A DNA stretch of 64,000 nt from Ottowia sp. (GTDB taxonomy: Bacteria; Pseudomonadota; Gammaproteobacteria; Burkholderiales; Burkholderiaceae_C). Of the stretch, positions 42,137-50,896 are shown piece by piece (the stretch's first letter is position 1; each line of letters opens with the position of its first letter). The stretch spans positions 1,256,001 through 1,320,000 of the forward strand of contig NZ_JADJCO010000003.1 in NCBI RefSeq assembly GCF_016703145.1, written 5' to 3'. A program made the position numbers and the translations under genes. Below the pieces are notes generated by a model, which worked only from the letters and a program-made list of their open reading frames with translations, was not told where the DNA came from and made no database searches.

Positions 42137-43264
42137 CCAATACTGTTCAGATAGACAAATGGCCAGCATAATTCGGCTCCATCCAATCCATGGAGGACGG
42201 AGCCGATGGCAAGAACGCGCAAGGTACTGCCGCACCAGGTCGATGTCGCCCACCTGATCAGCACAGGTGTACTGGCAAGCGTGTGTTCGAGGCCTCTGAT
42301 CGACGAGGTGCTGGCCGAGACAGGGCGAGGCAGTCAGCGCAATCGGCTACCCCACAGCCGTACGCGGCCAGAGCGCCTTCCCGCAGGCGCGCCTGCTCGG
42401 CCTGGTCGAGTGCGGCACGCACGCCATCGTGGCTGCCGGAATCGCCGCGTACGCACGCAGCGAGAAGGCGATGGCCACGGAACTGCTGCCGGGCTGGCTG
42501 CGCAAGGACATGTTGGTAATGGCCGACCGGGGCTTCTACAGCTTCAAGCTCTGGGCGCTCGCTTGCGACAGCGGCGCCACGCTGCTGTGGCGCGTGAGTT
42601 CCAACATCAAGCTGGCGGCGCAGCAGGTCCTGCCCGATGGCTCGTACCTGAGCACCGTCTTCGACAGTGAAGACAGCGCCCGGCGGCATGGCCGCACGGT
42701 GCGCGTCATCGAGTACACGCTGCGCGACTTGGCCGTCCCCACAAAGGACAGCTACCGCCTGGTGACCACTTTGCTCGACCCCGAGCAGGCGCCCGGCCAA
42801 GAATTGGCGGCGCTGTACCACGAGCGCTGGGAGATCGAGGGTGTGTTCGATGAGTTCAAGACGCACCTGCGCGCCAGCAGCACCGTGCTGCGCAGCAAGA
42901 CGCCCGATCTGGTGAAGCAGGAACCGTGGGGGCTGCTGCTGGCGCACTTCGCCATCCGCCAACTCATGGCACAAGCGGCTTGGCAGCGCGCACTCGACCC
43001 GGATCGCCTGAGCTTCAGCCACGCGGCGCGCGTGATCAAACGCAAGATGCCGCAAGCCGCGGCCGTTCCCCCCTGAGCGCCTCGAAAGCTGGCGTGAGTC
43101 CCTGCTGGCCGAGATTGCCCGTGGTCGCTGCGTTAGTAGCCGCGGACGCCTCAACCCGCGCGGAGTCAAGCGCAAGATGAGCAGCTTCACCGTCCGCCAT
43201 CGCGGCGCGTTGCTCCACCAGCGACATCAGCCCACGCCAGTGCTGCGTATCTGAACAGTATTGG
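42137..43264. mobile_element. IS4-family insertion sequence, degraded
   Basis: 1128 bp bounded by a 17-bp perfect inverted repeat, CCAATACTGTTCAGATA at 42137-42153 and its complement at 43248-43264. It carries one IS4-type transposase gene with lesions, and interrupts the imelysin gene between the codons for KA and WAPGARN. It is shorter than a complete IS4-type element (about 1.4 kb), consistent with an internal deletion. Confidence 0.85.
42206..43247 (+). pseudogene. IS4-family transposase, internally deleted and frameshifted
   Basis: Begins MARTRKVLPHQVDVAHLIST… and after 'RGSQRNR' jumps frame to 'GYPTAVRGQSAFPQARLLGLVECGTHAIV'. About 110 residues expected between them, including the first catalytic Asp (usually D-G-S-T), are missing. 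The rest is well kept: 'DMLVMADRGFYSF' (second Asp), 'ALYHERWEIEGVFDEFKTHLR' (catalytic Glu in Y-x-x-R-W-x-I-E). After '…QAAAVPP' a run of C shifts frame again and the tail 'LESWRESLLAEIARGRC' continues to 43247. The element cannot move itself. Confidence 0.8.
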
Positions 43265-43885
43265 GCCTTGACCAGGGCGCCGAGGTCGTCCATGAGCAAC
43301 TCCGTCACCACCCGCAGGTACTGGCGGCGGCGGTTGGCATGGGGCGCCTTGCCATCGACGTAGTCCTCGAACGAGCGGTTGCCGGGGCCGGTTTCGCTCA
43401 GGTCCTGGCCCCACAGCAGGAACTCGATGGCATGCCAGCCCGCGCTGACGTTCTCTTCGCCGCCGCGCTCGTTGGACTTGGCGATGTTGGCCTTGGTGAT
43501 CCTGGATTTGGCGTCGCCGATGAACCCGGACTGCGGCTTGCCCTGCACGTGGTCCACGTAGGACTCGTCCAGCGGCCAGGCATTCAGGCGCCCCTCGGGG
43601 CCGTGGTCGTCATCGATGGGGCCGCCGTAGAAGCGGAACGCCTCGGTCTGCCCGTAGAACTCGCGCGCGGCCAGCCAGCGCTCGCGCGCCATGCCCAGGG
43701 TCAGGGCCGAGGGGGCCGCCAGAAAGGCATGGATGGCGGCCTGCATGTCCTTGGCCGCCGCCAGGGCGTCTTCATGGCTGGCATGCACCAGTTGAGCGTA
43801 GTGCTGCGCCACGCTGGCAGCGGTCGCCGACTGCTGCGCCGTCGCGGCGCAGGGCGCGCCGAGGGCCAGGGCGACCAGGATGGGG

Positions 43886-43889
43886 CTAA
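43886..43889. repeat. Target duplication CTAA, left copy
   Basis: CTAA directly left of the IS701-family element; the matching copy is 45372-45375. This fits the YTAR target of IS701-family transposition. Confidence 0.8.
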
Positions 43890-45371
43890 TATTACTGTGT
43901 TACAAGCGTAGTCTTGCGTTTGCCCGCAGGCAGCACGGACACCTGGGCAGCGTCTTGAGCAAGGCTGCGGCGATACGCAGCCGCAAAGTCGTGATGGACG
44001 ATGGGACGTGGCGCTGCGTGCGCGGGGCTGCCGCGAGGCTTGTAATGCGTGGGTAGGGCAGGTTCTTGGCTTCGTGCAGCGTTTTTTTACCCGCACCCTC
44101 GGGATGGCGCAGTTGCTGGGCCGTCAGGAAGCCAGGCCGCGATGCTCAGGCTGGCGTGGTGATGGAACCCCCGCCAGCCCCGGCCTTCGTAGTGCCCCAG
44201 TCCCAGCTCCTGCTTGAGATCCTGGTAGTCGCGCTCGATGCGCCAGCGCATCTTGGCCTCGTAGACCATGCGCTCAAGCAGCACATCCTCATCCAGCGTG
44301 GACAGCCAGTATTTCATTGGCTCCTTGTGGCCTTCTGGCCACTCGATGAGCAGCCACTCCTCGGGTCGCTGCTCGGTGCGCAGGTGCTCACGATGGGCCG
44401 CCCGCACGCGCACGCGGGCAAAGCGCGAGCGCAGCGTGAAGTTCGTGCCTTCTCGCCATTCGATGTTCTGCCATTGATCGGCTGCCAACCCGAAGGCCAC
44501 TTCCTTGACCGACAGGGGCTGCTCGTGCCGGACGTCACCCCGCCGCAGCCGGGTGGGCACGTGGCCCCGGCCGCTGTACGGCTTGGGCGGCAGCGGCGCA
44601 TGCCCGGGGGGCCACACCGTCACCTGGCCTGTCACGCCCACTGCGTACGCCAGACCCATCTGGCCGAGGCGCTCGCGAAACGCCGTGTCCACGCCGTAGC
44701 CAGCATCGGCCAGCACGCAGTGCCTGGGCGCACCCTGCGCCATCAGGTGCTCGATCTGCGCCAGCGCAATCGCCGGCTTGGTGGCGAACTCCAGGCCTTG
44801 CGGAACACCGGCCTTCTTGCGCCGCTGCGGGTCATCGGCCCACTCCTGGGGCAGGTACAGCTGACAGGCGACCGGCAGGCTGCCCGCCTGGCAGGCCAGA
44901 CTGACGCTGACGGCCACCTGGCAGTTGTCCTGTTTGCCCAGCATGCCGCAGTACTGGCGGGCCACGCCCACCGAATGCCGGCCTTGCTTGGGAAAGCCGG
45001 TGTCGTCCACGATCCACCAGCCGCCATCGGAAAAATCCATCGCCGGCACCACCCATTGCGCCACGCGCAGCAGCATCTGCTCGTCCGACCAGGCCGAGTC
45101 GGCCACGAAGTGGTGCAACGACTGATGGCGCGAGCGCGTGGCCGAGGGCGCCAGGTGCGCGGCCATCGGCTCCACGCTCTTGCGCTTGAGCGGGGCCATC
45201 AGCCCGGTGCAATACCCACGCAGTCCACCCTGCCGGTCGGCATGGCCCAGTCCCTCGCCCAGATGCGCCATGTAGCGCTCAAATTCCTGCAGATCCTTCA
45301 TAAGGCTCACCTCCTGCTCGAAGATGTGCGCATAATGCCTTGAATTTGTTCAAATTACTAACACAGTAAGA
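43890..45371. mobile_element. IS701-family insertion sequence
   Basis: 1482 bp. Ends share TTACTGTGTTA (left 43892-43902, complement right). Flanked by the CTAA duplication, it interrupts the imelysin gene after codon 4, inside the signal peptide. It encodes one transposase on the minus strand, which has a late frameshift, so activity is uncertain. The clean duplication suggests a recent arrival. Confidence 0.9.
43900..45310 (-). pseudogene. IS701-family transposase with C-terminal frameshift
   Basis: The intact part (45310-44087, 407 codons) starts MSLMKDLQEFERYMAHLGEG. The DDE residues fit: 'WWIVDDTGFPKQGRHSVGVARQY', 'HCVLADAGYGVD', and 'RWRIERDYQDLKQELGLGHYEGR' with the catalytic Glu of the Y-x-x-x-K-x-E pattern. 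After 'HASLSIAAWL' the frame ends early; a one-base change near 44127 would continue as 'LTAQQLRHPEGAGKKTLHEAKNLP…' to 43900. The C-terminus may be dispensable, so activity cannot be excluded. Confidence 0.75.
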
Positions 45372-45375
45372 CTAA
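45372..45375. repeat. Target duplication CTAA, right copy
   Basis: Matches 43886-43889 exactly. Confidence 0.8.
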
Positions 45376-45452
45376 GACGCATGGGGGATAACTCCTCTGC
45401 AGACGCTGATGCCGCCCCCGCTGCGCGCTGGAAGCTACCCCCGATTCTAACT

Positions 45453-45471
45453 AAATGAAATTGATTCTCAT
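45453..45471 (-). promoter_or_regulatory. Fur-box-like site upstream of the imelysin operon
   Basis: On the minus strand ATGAGAATCAATTTCATTT, which matches the classical Fur consensus of alternating A/T-rich hexamers around (G)ATAATGAT. It sits about 70 bp before the reconstructed imelysin start at 45382, as expected for an iron-repressed promoter. Confidence 0.75.
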
Positions 45472-45510
45472 CCGCATTGTTTTTGGGGTCGCGAGCCGAA
45501 CCCGGCGCAC

Positions 45511-45548
45511 AAAAAAACAAGCCCGGTCGCTGGAGGCCCGGGCTGGGT
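45511..45548. terminator. Terminator after the cold-shock gene
   Basis: Stem AGCCCGG / CCGGGCT with flanking A run (45511-45517) and T run (45546-45551), so it can act on both strands. It ends the minus-strand cold-shock gene. Confidence 0.8.
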
Positions 45549-45572
45549 TTTGGGAGGAGGTGGAATGGGGAC

Positions 45573-45851
45573 TCAGGCCGCCATCGGGGGCGGCTCGCCC
45601 GCCATGGGGGCTGCGTAACCTTGGGCGGGCAGGGCCGCTGGATCGGGCTCGGCGGTGCGGATGTTCTGGGCCAGCAGCCCCTTGGGACCTTGGCTGACCT
45701 CGTAGCTGACGAGCGCGCCCTCCTTCAGCGTCTTGAAGCCGTCCATGGTGATGGCGGAGAAGTGGGCGAAGACGTCGGGGCCGCCGTCTTCGGGCTCGAT
45801 GAAGCCGAACCCCTTGAGGTCGTTGAACCACTTGACTCTTCCGTTGGGCAT
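45573..45851 (-). CDS. Cold-shock domain protein (CspA family)
   Basis: 92 aa. The 70-residue cold-shock domain begins 'MPNGRVKWFNDLKGFGFIEPEDG' with RNP1 KGFGFI and continues to RNP2 'VFAHFSAI', plus 'LKEGALVSYEVSQGPKGLLAQNI'. A Pro/Ala/Met tail of about 22 residues is added. It binds single-stranded RNA/DNA. The upstream 180 bp to the divergent clpS start is a likely 5' leader. Terminator stem just downstream. Confidence 0.92.
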   Translation of the reverse strand: MPNGRVKWFNDLKGFGFIEPEDGGPDVFAHFSAITMDGFKTLKEGALVSYEVSQGPKGLLAQNIRTAEPDPAALPAQGYAAPMAGEPPPMAA

Positions 45852-46031
45852 CGATGTCTCCTCTTTTGTAACTTCCGTCCTGCTGCCGCGCAGTGTGCGG
45901 CAGGCGCGCGAGGCTTGTCAATCATGGCTCGCCCGAGGGAGATGGCGTCGGCGGCCTCTTGCACCGGCCATCATCGGCCCGATATCCGGGCTGTCCGGCG
46001 CCGGCCGCTTGCCGGCGGACGGGCCGATAGA

Positions 46032-46412
46032 ATGGATTTCATGGCCACTTCCCAACCGACTTCTCCCCCGCTCATCCCGGGCACCACCGCGCCGCAGCGG
46101 CCCCAGGAGGACGGTGGCGGCGAGGTCGTGCTCGAACGGGTTCCCAAGAAGGTCAAGCCGCCGCAGATGCACCAGGTGGTGATGCTCAACGACGACTACA
46201 CCCCCATGGAATTCGTGGTGGTGGTGATCCAGGAGTTCTTCAGCAAGGACCGGGAGACCGCCACCCAGATCATGCTGAAGATCCACCTCGACGGCAAAGC
46301 CGTGTGCGGCGTCTACACCCGCGACGTGGCCGCCACCAAGGTGGACCAGGTGCTGGACGCGGCGCGGCAGGCCGGCCACCCGCTGCAGTGCGTCAGCGAG
46401 CCGATCGAATAG
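46032..46412 (+). CDS. clpS: ATP-dependent Clp protease adaptor ClpS
   Basis: 126 aa from ATG 46032; ATG 46041 is possible. An extended disordered N-terminus (Pro/Thr-rich) precedes the adaptor domain 'HQVVMLNDDYTPMEFVVVVIQEFFSKDRETATQIMLKIHLDGKAVCGVYTRDVAATKVDQV', abbreviated here; the N-D-D-Y/F-T-x-M-E-F-V signature binds N-degron residues. ClpS hands N-end-rule substrates to ClpAP. It is followed by clpA, 125 bp on. Confidence 0.95.
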   Translation: MDFMATSQPTSPPLIPGTTAPQRPQEDGGGEVVLERVPKKVKPPQMHQVVMLNDDYTPMEFVVVVIQEFFSKDRETATQIMLKIHLDGKAVCGVYTRDVAATKVDQVLDAARQAGHPLQCVSEPIE

Positions 46413-46537
46413 GCCGGTTGTCCACAAGGCCAAGGCCCATGGCGTTGAATGTTGAATATCACCGAACTTCCCTCATCTGCGGTGCTGAAAGCCTTCAGAC
46501 TGTCGTAACGTAAGCCAAGGCGCAAAGGAAACACATC

Positions 46538-48877
46538 ATGATCGCCCAGGAACTGGAAGTCAGCCTCCACATGGCCTTCGTCGAGGCCCGGCAGCAGCGC
46601 CACGAGTTCATCACCGTGGAGCACCTGCTGCTCGCCCTGCTGGACAACCCCAGCGCCGCGGAGGTGTTGCGCGCTTGCTCAGCCAACATCGACGACCTGC
46701 GCAAGTCGCTGACCAACTTCATCAAGGACAACACCCCGCAGGTGGCGGGCACGGACGACGTGGACACCCAGCCCACGCTGGGGTTCCAGCGCGTCATCCA
46801 GCGCGCCATCATGCACGTGCAGTCCACCGGCAACGGGAAGAAGGAGGTGACCGGCGCCAACGTGCTGGTCGCCATCTTCGGCGAAAAGGACTCGCACGCC
46901 GTCTACTACCTGCACCAGCAGGGCGTGACGCGCTTGGACGTGGTCAACTTCATCGCCCATGGCATCCGCAAGAGCGACCCGCCCGAGGCCGCCAAGCCGG
47001 CCGAGGGCCAAGCTGGGGGCGGGGCCGAAGGCGAGGAGGGCGGCGCCGAGAAGAGCGAGAAGGCCTCGCCGCTGGAGCAGTTCACCCAGAACCTGAACCA
47101 GGCGGCCAAGGACGGCAAGATCGACCCGCTGATCGGCCGCGACTACGAGGTCGAGCGCACCATCCAGATCCTGTGCCGCCGGCGCAAGAACAACCCGCTG
47201 CTGGTGGGTGAGGCCGGCGTGGGCAAGACGGCGATCGCCGAAGGCCTGGCTTGGCGCATCACCGAGGGCACCGTGCCCGAGGTGCTGGAAGGCGCCGTTG
47301 TCTACGCGCTCGACATGGGCGCGCTGCTGGCCGGCACCAAGTACCGCGGCGACTTCGAGCAGCGGCTGAAAGGCGTGCTCAAGAATCTGAAGGACAAGCC
47401 AGGCGCGATCCTGTTCATCGACGAGATCCACACGCTGATCGGGGCGGGCGCCGCCTCGGGCGGCACGCTGGACGCCAGCAACCTGCTCAAGCCGGCGCTG
47501 TCCAGCGGCCAGCTCAAGTGCATCGGCGCCACCACCTTCACCGAGTACCGCGGCATCTTCGAGAAGGACGCGGCGCTGTCGCGGCGCTTCCAGAAGGTCG
47601 ACGTGGTCGAGCCCACGGTACCCGAGACCATCGAGATCCTCAAGGGCCTCAAGAGCCGCTTCGAGGAGCACCACAGCGTGAAGTACGCGCTGGGCGCGCT
47701 GCAGGCCGCCGCCGAGCTGTCGGCGAAGTACATCACCGACCGCCACCTGCCCGACAAGGCCATCGACGTCATCGACGAGGCCGGCGCGGCGCAACGCATC
47801 GCCGCGGCCAGCAAGCGCAAGAAGACCATCGGCAAGCACGAGATCGAGGAGATCGTCGCCAAGATCGCCCGCATTCCGCCGGCCAACGTCAGCCACGACG
47901 ACCGCAGCAAGCTGCAGACGCTCGAGCGCGACCTCAAGAGCGTGGTGTTCGGCCAGGACAAGGCGCTCGACGTGCTGGCCGCCGCCGTCAAGATGGCGCG
48001 TTCGGGCCTGGGCAAGGGCGACAAGCCGATCGGCAGCTTTCTGTTCAGCGGTCCCACTGGCGTCGGCAAGACCGAGGCCGCCAAGCAGCTCGCCTACATC
48101 ATGGGCGTGGACCTGATCCGCTTCGACATGTCGGAGTACATGGAGCGCCATGCGGTCAGCCGCCTGATCGGCGCGCCTCCGGGCTACGTCGGCTTCGACC
48201 AGGGCGGCCTGCTGACCGAGGCCATCACCAAGAAGCCGCACTGCGTGCTGCTGCTCGACGAGATCGAGAAGGCGCACCCGGACATCTTCAACGTGCTGCT
48301 GCAGGTGATGGACCACGGCACGCTGACGGACAACAACGGGCGCAAGGCCGACTTCCGCAACGTCATCATCATCATGACGACCAACGCGGGCGCCGAGACC
48401 ATGAACAAGGCCACCATCGGCTTCACCAATCCGCGCCAGGCGGGCGACGAGATGGCCGACATCAAGCGCCTGTTCACGCCCGAGTTTCGCAACCGGCTCG
48501 ACGCCATCGTCAGCTTCAAGCCGCTGGACGAGCAGGTCATCCTGCGCGTGGTGGACAAGTTCCTGCTGCAGCTGGAGCAGCAACTGGCCGAGAAGAAGGT
48601 GGAGGTCACCTTCACCGACACGCTGCGCAAGCACTTGGCCAAGAAGGGCTTCGATCCGCTGATGGGCGCGCGGCCGATGCAGCGCCTGATCCAGGACACC
48701 ATCCGTCGCGCGCTGGCCGACGAACTGCTGTTCGGCCGCCTGACCGACGGCGGACGCCTGACGGTGGACCTGCAGGAGTCGGGCGAGGTGCTGCTCGACA
48801 TCGCCCCGCTGCCCAGGAGGGAGCGTGCCAAGGGCTCCGAGCCGGCGGAGCCGGAAGAGGAAGTCGCGGCGGACTGA
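46538..48877 (+). CDS. clpA: ATP-dependent Clp protease ATPase subunit ClpA
   Basis: 779 aa. Clp N-domain (1-145), first AAA with Walker A 'GEAGVGKTAIAEGLAWRI' (about 224-231) and 'ILFIDEIHTLIGAG', second AAA with Walker A 'GPTGVGKTEAAKQLAYIM' (about 505-512) and 'CVLLLDEIEKAHPDIFNVLLQ'. The linker 'LEQFTQNLNQAAKDGKIDPLIGRD' is typical. The ClpP-binding I/L-G-x loop lies in 'ATIGFTNPRQ'. ClpA unfolds substrates delivered by ClpS. A terminator follows at 48895-48928. Confidence 0.96.
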   Translation: MIAQELEVSLHMAFVEARQQRHEFITVEHLLLALLDNPSAAEVLRACSANIDDLRKSLTNFIKDNTPQVAGTDDVDTQPTLGFQRVIQRAIMHVQSTGNGKKEVTGANVLVAIFGEKDSHAVYYLHQQGVTRLDVVNFIAHGIRKSDPPEAAKPAEGQAGGGAEGEEGGAEKSEKASPLEQFTQNLNQAAKDGKIDPLIGRDYEVERTIQILCRRRKNNPLLVGEAGVGKTAIAEGLAWRITEGTVPEVLEGAVVYALDMGALLAGTKYRGDFEQRLKGVLKNLKDKPGAILFIDEIHTLIGAGAASGGTLDASNLLKPALSSGQLKCIGATTFTEYRGIFEKDAALSRRFQKVDVVEPTVPETIEILKGLKSRFEEHHSVKYALGALQAAAELSAKYITDRHLPDKAIDVIDEAGAAQRIAAASKRKKTIGKHEIEEIVAKIARIPPANVSHDDRSKLQTLERDLKSVVFGQDKALDVLAAAVKMARSGLGKGDKPIGSFLFSGPTGVGKTEAAKQLAYIMGVDLIRFDMSEYMERHAVSRLIGAPPGYVGFDQGGLLTEAITKKPHCVLLLDEIEKAHPDIFNVLLQVMDHGTLTDNNGRKADFRNVIIIMTTNAGAETMNKATIGFTNPRQAGDEMADIKRLFTPEFRNRLDAIVSFKPLDEQVILRVVDKFLLQLEQQLAEKKVEVTFTDTLRKHLAKKGFDPLMGARPMQRLIQDTIRRALADELLFGRLTDGGRLTVDLQESGEVLLDIAPLPRRERAKGSEPAEPEEEVAAD

Positions 48878-48894
48878 AGGCTCAGGCCGTCACG

Positions 48895-48928
48895 AAAAAG
48901 GCTGGTTGCGAAAGCAGTCAGCCTTTTT
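48895..48928 (+). terminator. Terminator after clpA
   Basis: AAAAAGGCTG, a 14-base loop, and CAGCCTTTTT form a strong hairpin with a T run. It ends clpS-clpA transcription. Confidence 0.9.
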
Positions 48929-48990
48929 GCTATTATTTGTATAGCTATTGGAGATTAATTGGTGCGGGCTGCAAGCCGATTTGGCTTGAA
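48929..48990 (+). repeat. Dispersed element, copy 13 (after clpA)
   Basis: 'GTATAGCTATTGGAGATTAA', 'TTGGTGCGGGCTGCAAGCC' next to the clpA terminator. Confidence 0.7.
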
Positions 48991-49000
48991 TTCCGATTCT

Positions 49001-49810
49001 CTAGCCAGGCCGCCGACGTTCGGACCGCACCACCACCCAGGCGGCGCCCGCCACCATCAGCGCCAGGCCATACCACGTCAGGGCATAGACGGCATGACTG
49101 TTGTGGAAGCGCACCACGGTCATGCCGGGGCGGGGGCCGTCGGCCGCGCTGGCCCGTACTTCCCCCGCGAGCGGCGTGGAATGTTGGCCAGGCAGGCCGG
49201 CGTCGATGAAGAAAGGCGCCGCAGGCGCCAACCCCTGTGTCTCCGACATGGCCTGCACATCCCGCGAGTGCCAGCGCTGGGCCTGCGCATCGTTGTGGCG
49301 CAGGAAGCCGCCCTCGGGCTCGCTCATGCGCAGCAGACCCGTGATCGTGACGTCCACGTTCGCCGCGGACGTCTGGGGCGTGACCCAGTCCTTGCGTGCC
49401 GACGCGGCCACGAAGCCGCGGTTGATCCAGACATGTGACCCGTCGGGCAGCCGCAGCGGCGTCATGACCCAGAAGCCGGCGCCCAGTTCGGTGGCCGCCT
49501 GGGCCAGCAGCGTCTTGTCGGTGATCAGGCGGCCGTTCGTCCGGACCGGCAGGTACTCGTGCCGCGCGGCGTTGACGGCGGTCCACGGGCCAACGTCCGC
49601 CAGCGGCACGGGCGCCAGGTGAAGACGCTGCTCCACCCTTTCGATCAGAGCCAGCTTCCAGGCGCGGCGCTGTACCTGCCAGGTTCCCAGTGCGACGAAC
49701 CCGATGAACAAGGCGACGCCCGCCATCGCGAGCACCGCCCGGGTCAGGCGGGAGTGCGGACGCGCCTGCTCGAGAGGGTGCGCGGGTTCAGTTCGTGGCC
49801 GCGCCGCCAT
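49001..49810 (-). CDS. SURF1-family protein of the cyo operon
   Basis: 269 aa. Two membrane segments (about 24-44 and 235-260) enclose the SURF1 periplasmic domain: 'GTWQVQRRAWKLALIERVEQR', 'LPVRTNGRLITDKTLLAQAATELGAGFWVMTPLRLPDGSHVWINRGFV', shortened here, and 'FHNSHAVYALTWYGLAL'. The gene is last in cyoABCD, starting inside the cyoD end (23 bp overlap). It may serve haem insertion into the bo-type oxidase and differs clearly from the aa3-linked SURF1 at 30614-31354. Confidence 0.88.
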   Translation of the reverse strand: MAARPRTEPAHPLEQARPHSRLTRAVLAMAGVALFIGFVALGTWQVQRRAWKLALIERVEQRLHLAPVPLADVGPWTAVNAARHEYLPVRTNGRLITDKTLLAQAATELGAGFWVMTPLRLPDGSHVWINRGFVAASARKDWVTPQTSAANVDVTITGLLRMSEPEGGFLRHNDAQAQRWHSRDVQAMSETQGLAPAAPFFIDAGLPGQHSTPLAGEVRASAADGPRPGMTVVRFHNSHAVYALTWYGLALMVAGAAWVVVRSERRRPG

Positions 49811-50249
49811 AGCCCTGCCGCGCCGCAGGCGTCTCGGCAGCGGCGGGCGTCCTCTCTGCGGCCGCCGCCGCGTGCTCGCCGTGGCCTGGCATCATGAGCG
49901 TGTTCATGTGGAGCATGACCCACAAGGTGCCGGCGATGGTGACGGCCACGAAGACAATGGAGAAGATGGTGGACAGCAGGGTCCAGCCGCCTTCCGCCTT
50001 GCCGTTCATGTGCAGGAAGCAGACCATGTGCACCAGGATCTGCACCACGGCGAAGCTGCCGAGCGCCAGCACGGCGGTGCCGCGGTCGTCGATGACCTTG
50101 GCCATGACCAGCCAGAAGGGGATCGCCGTCAGGACGACCGACAGGAAGAAGCCGATGATGTAGGCCGAAACCGTGCTGTGCGGGCCGTCATCGTGGTGAT
50201 GATCGTCGTGCCCGTGGGCCGCGCCCCCGTGAACATCTTGCGCGCTCAT
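49788..50249 (-). CDS. cyoD: Cytochrome o ubiquinol oxidase subunit IV
   Basis: 153 aa from ATG 50249. His/Asp-rich N-terminus (GHDDHHHDDGPH), then three membrane helices: 'VSAYIIGFFLSVVLTAIPFWLVM', 'AVLALGSFAVVQILVHMVCFLHMN' and 'LLSTIFSIVFVAVTIAGTLWVMLHMN'. The last helix and 'QILVHMVCFLHM' are typical of CyoD, needed for assembly of the CuB site. Its start overlaps the cyoC stop (TCAT). Confidence 0.92.
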   Translation of the reverse strand: MSAQDVHGGAAHGHDDHHHDDGPHSTVSAYIIGFFLSVVLTAIPFWLVMAKVIDDRGTAVLALGSFAVVQILVHMVCFLHMNGKAEGGWTLLSTIFSIVFVAVTIAGTLWVMLHMNTLMMPGHGEHAAAAAERTPAAAETPAARQGYGGAATN

Positions 50250-50896
50250 TGCAGCACTCCCATCAGGTACACGAAGGTGAAGACGCCGATCCAGACCACA
50301 TCCAGGAAGTGCCAGAACATGGACAGGCACATCAGGCGTCGCTTGTTCTCGCGGATCAAGCCGTGCTTGCTGATCTGCAGCATCAGCACCACGAGCCAGA
50401 TCAGGCCGAAGGTGACGTGCAGCCCGTGGGTGCCCACCAGCGTGAAGAAGGCCGAGAGGAAGGCGCTGCGCTGCGGTCCCGCGCCCTGATGGATCAGGTG
50501 CGCGAACTCGTACAGCTCCAGCGCCAGGAAGCACAGGCCGAACAGGCCCGTGACCAGCAGCCAGCCCAGCGTGGCGCGCACCTTCATCCTCTGCTTGGAC
50601 AGCATGGCGAAGCCGAAGGTGATGGACGACATCAGCAGGAACGCGGTGTTGAGGGCCACCAGCGTCAGGTCGAACAACTGCGCGCCGGTGGGGCCGGCCG
50701 CGTAGCTGCGGCCCAGCACGCCGTAGGTGGCGAACAGCGCCGCGAAGATGAGGCAGTCGCTCATCAGGTAGAGCCAGAAACCCAGGGCGGTGCCGTTCTC
50801 GGGATGGGGTTCGTGCGCGAGGTGGAATTCGCGCGCCGGCAGCGCGGCGCTCATGGTGCCGCCCGTGGCAGCGGCTTGGTAGCGGATGTCAGACAT
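50246..50896 (-). CDS. cyoC: Cytochrome o ubiquinol oxidase subunit III
   Basis: 216 aa with five membrane helices. 'ENGTALGFWLYLMSDCLIFAALFATYGVLG', 'NTAFLLMSSITFGFAMLS', 'HGLHVTFGLIWLVVLMLQI' and a final 'LSMFWHFLDVVWIGVFTFVYLMGVLQ' are the subunit III signatures in bo-type oxidases. Its start overlaps the end of cyoB by 8 bp, and it is translationally coupled to cyoD. Confidence 0.94.
   Translation of the reverse strand: MSDIRYQAAATGGTMSAALPAREFHLAHEPHPENGTALGFWLYLMSDCLIFAALFATYGVLGRSYAAGPTGAQLFDLTLVALNTAFLLMSSITFGFAMLSKQRMKVRATLGWLLVTGLFGLCFLALELYEFAHLIHQGAGPQRSAFLSAFFTLVGTHGLHVTFGLIWLVVLMLQISKHGLIRENKRRLMCLSMFWHFLDVVWIGVFTFVYLMGVLQ

Larger units (their letters stand above)
41609..45382 (-). 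pseudogene. Imelysin/IrpA-like gene interrupted by two insertion sequences
   Basis: Three exonic pieces fit together. 45382-45376 plus the DNA left of the IS701 element encode the start MRLSPILVALALGAPCAATA. 43889-43265 gives the N-terminal part ('DSAWHAIEFLLWGQDL'-like text: 'SAGWHAIEFLLWGQDLSETG', imelysin G-x-H-x-x-E motif). 42136-41609 gives the C-terminal part ('WAPGARNYRARFAHGGQESV', 'EDEHSCFSDNTHRDIV'). With both elements and duplications removed, about 384 codons remain, near full length. A Fur-like site at 45453-45471 precedes it. The protein would be the first of the iron-regulated operon. Confidence 0.8.

Noticed and set aside
46679..48634. 651-codon open frame opposite clpA
   Set aside because: Shadow of clpA; composition dominated by Leu/Val/His/Asp/Gln without recognisable domains, whereas clpA is unmistakable.
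48929..48990. Repeat copies as individual transcription terminators
   Set aside because: Several copies are inside operons or inside genes, and real terminators with T runs lie next to some of them (clpA, rpoH). The element as a whole is not a simple terminator.
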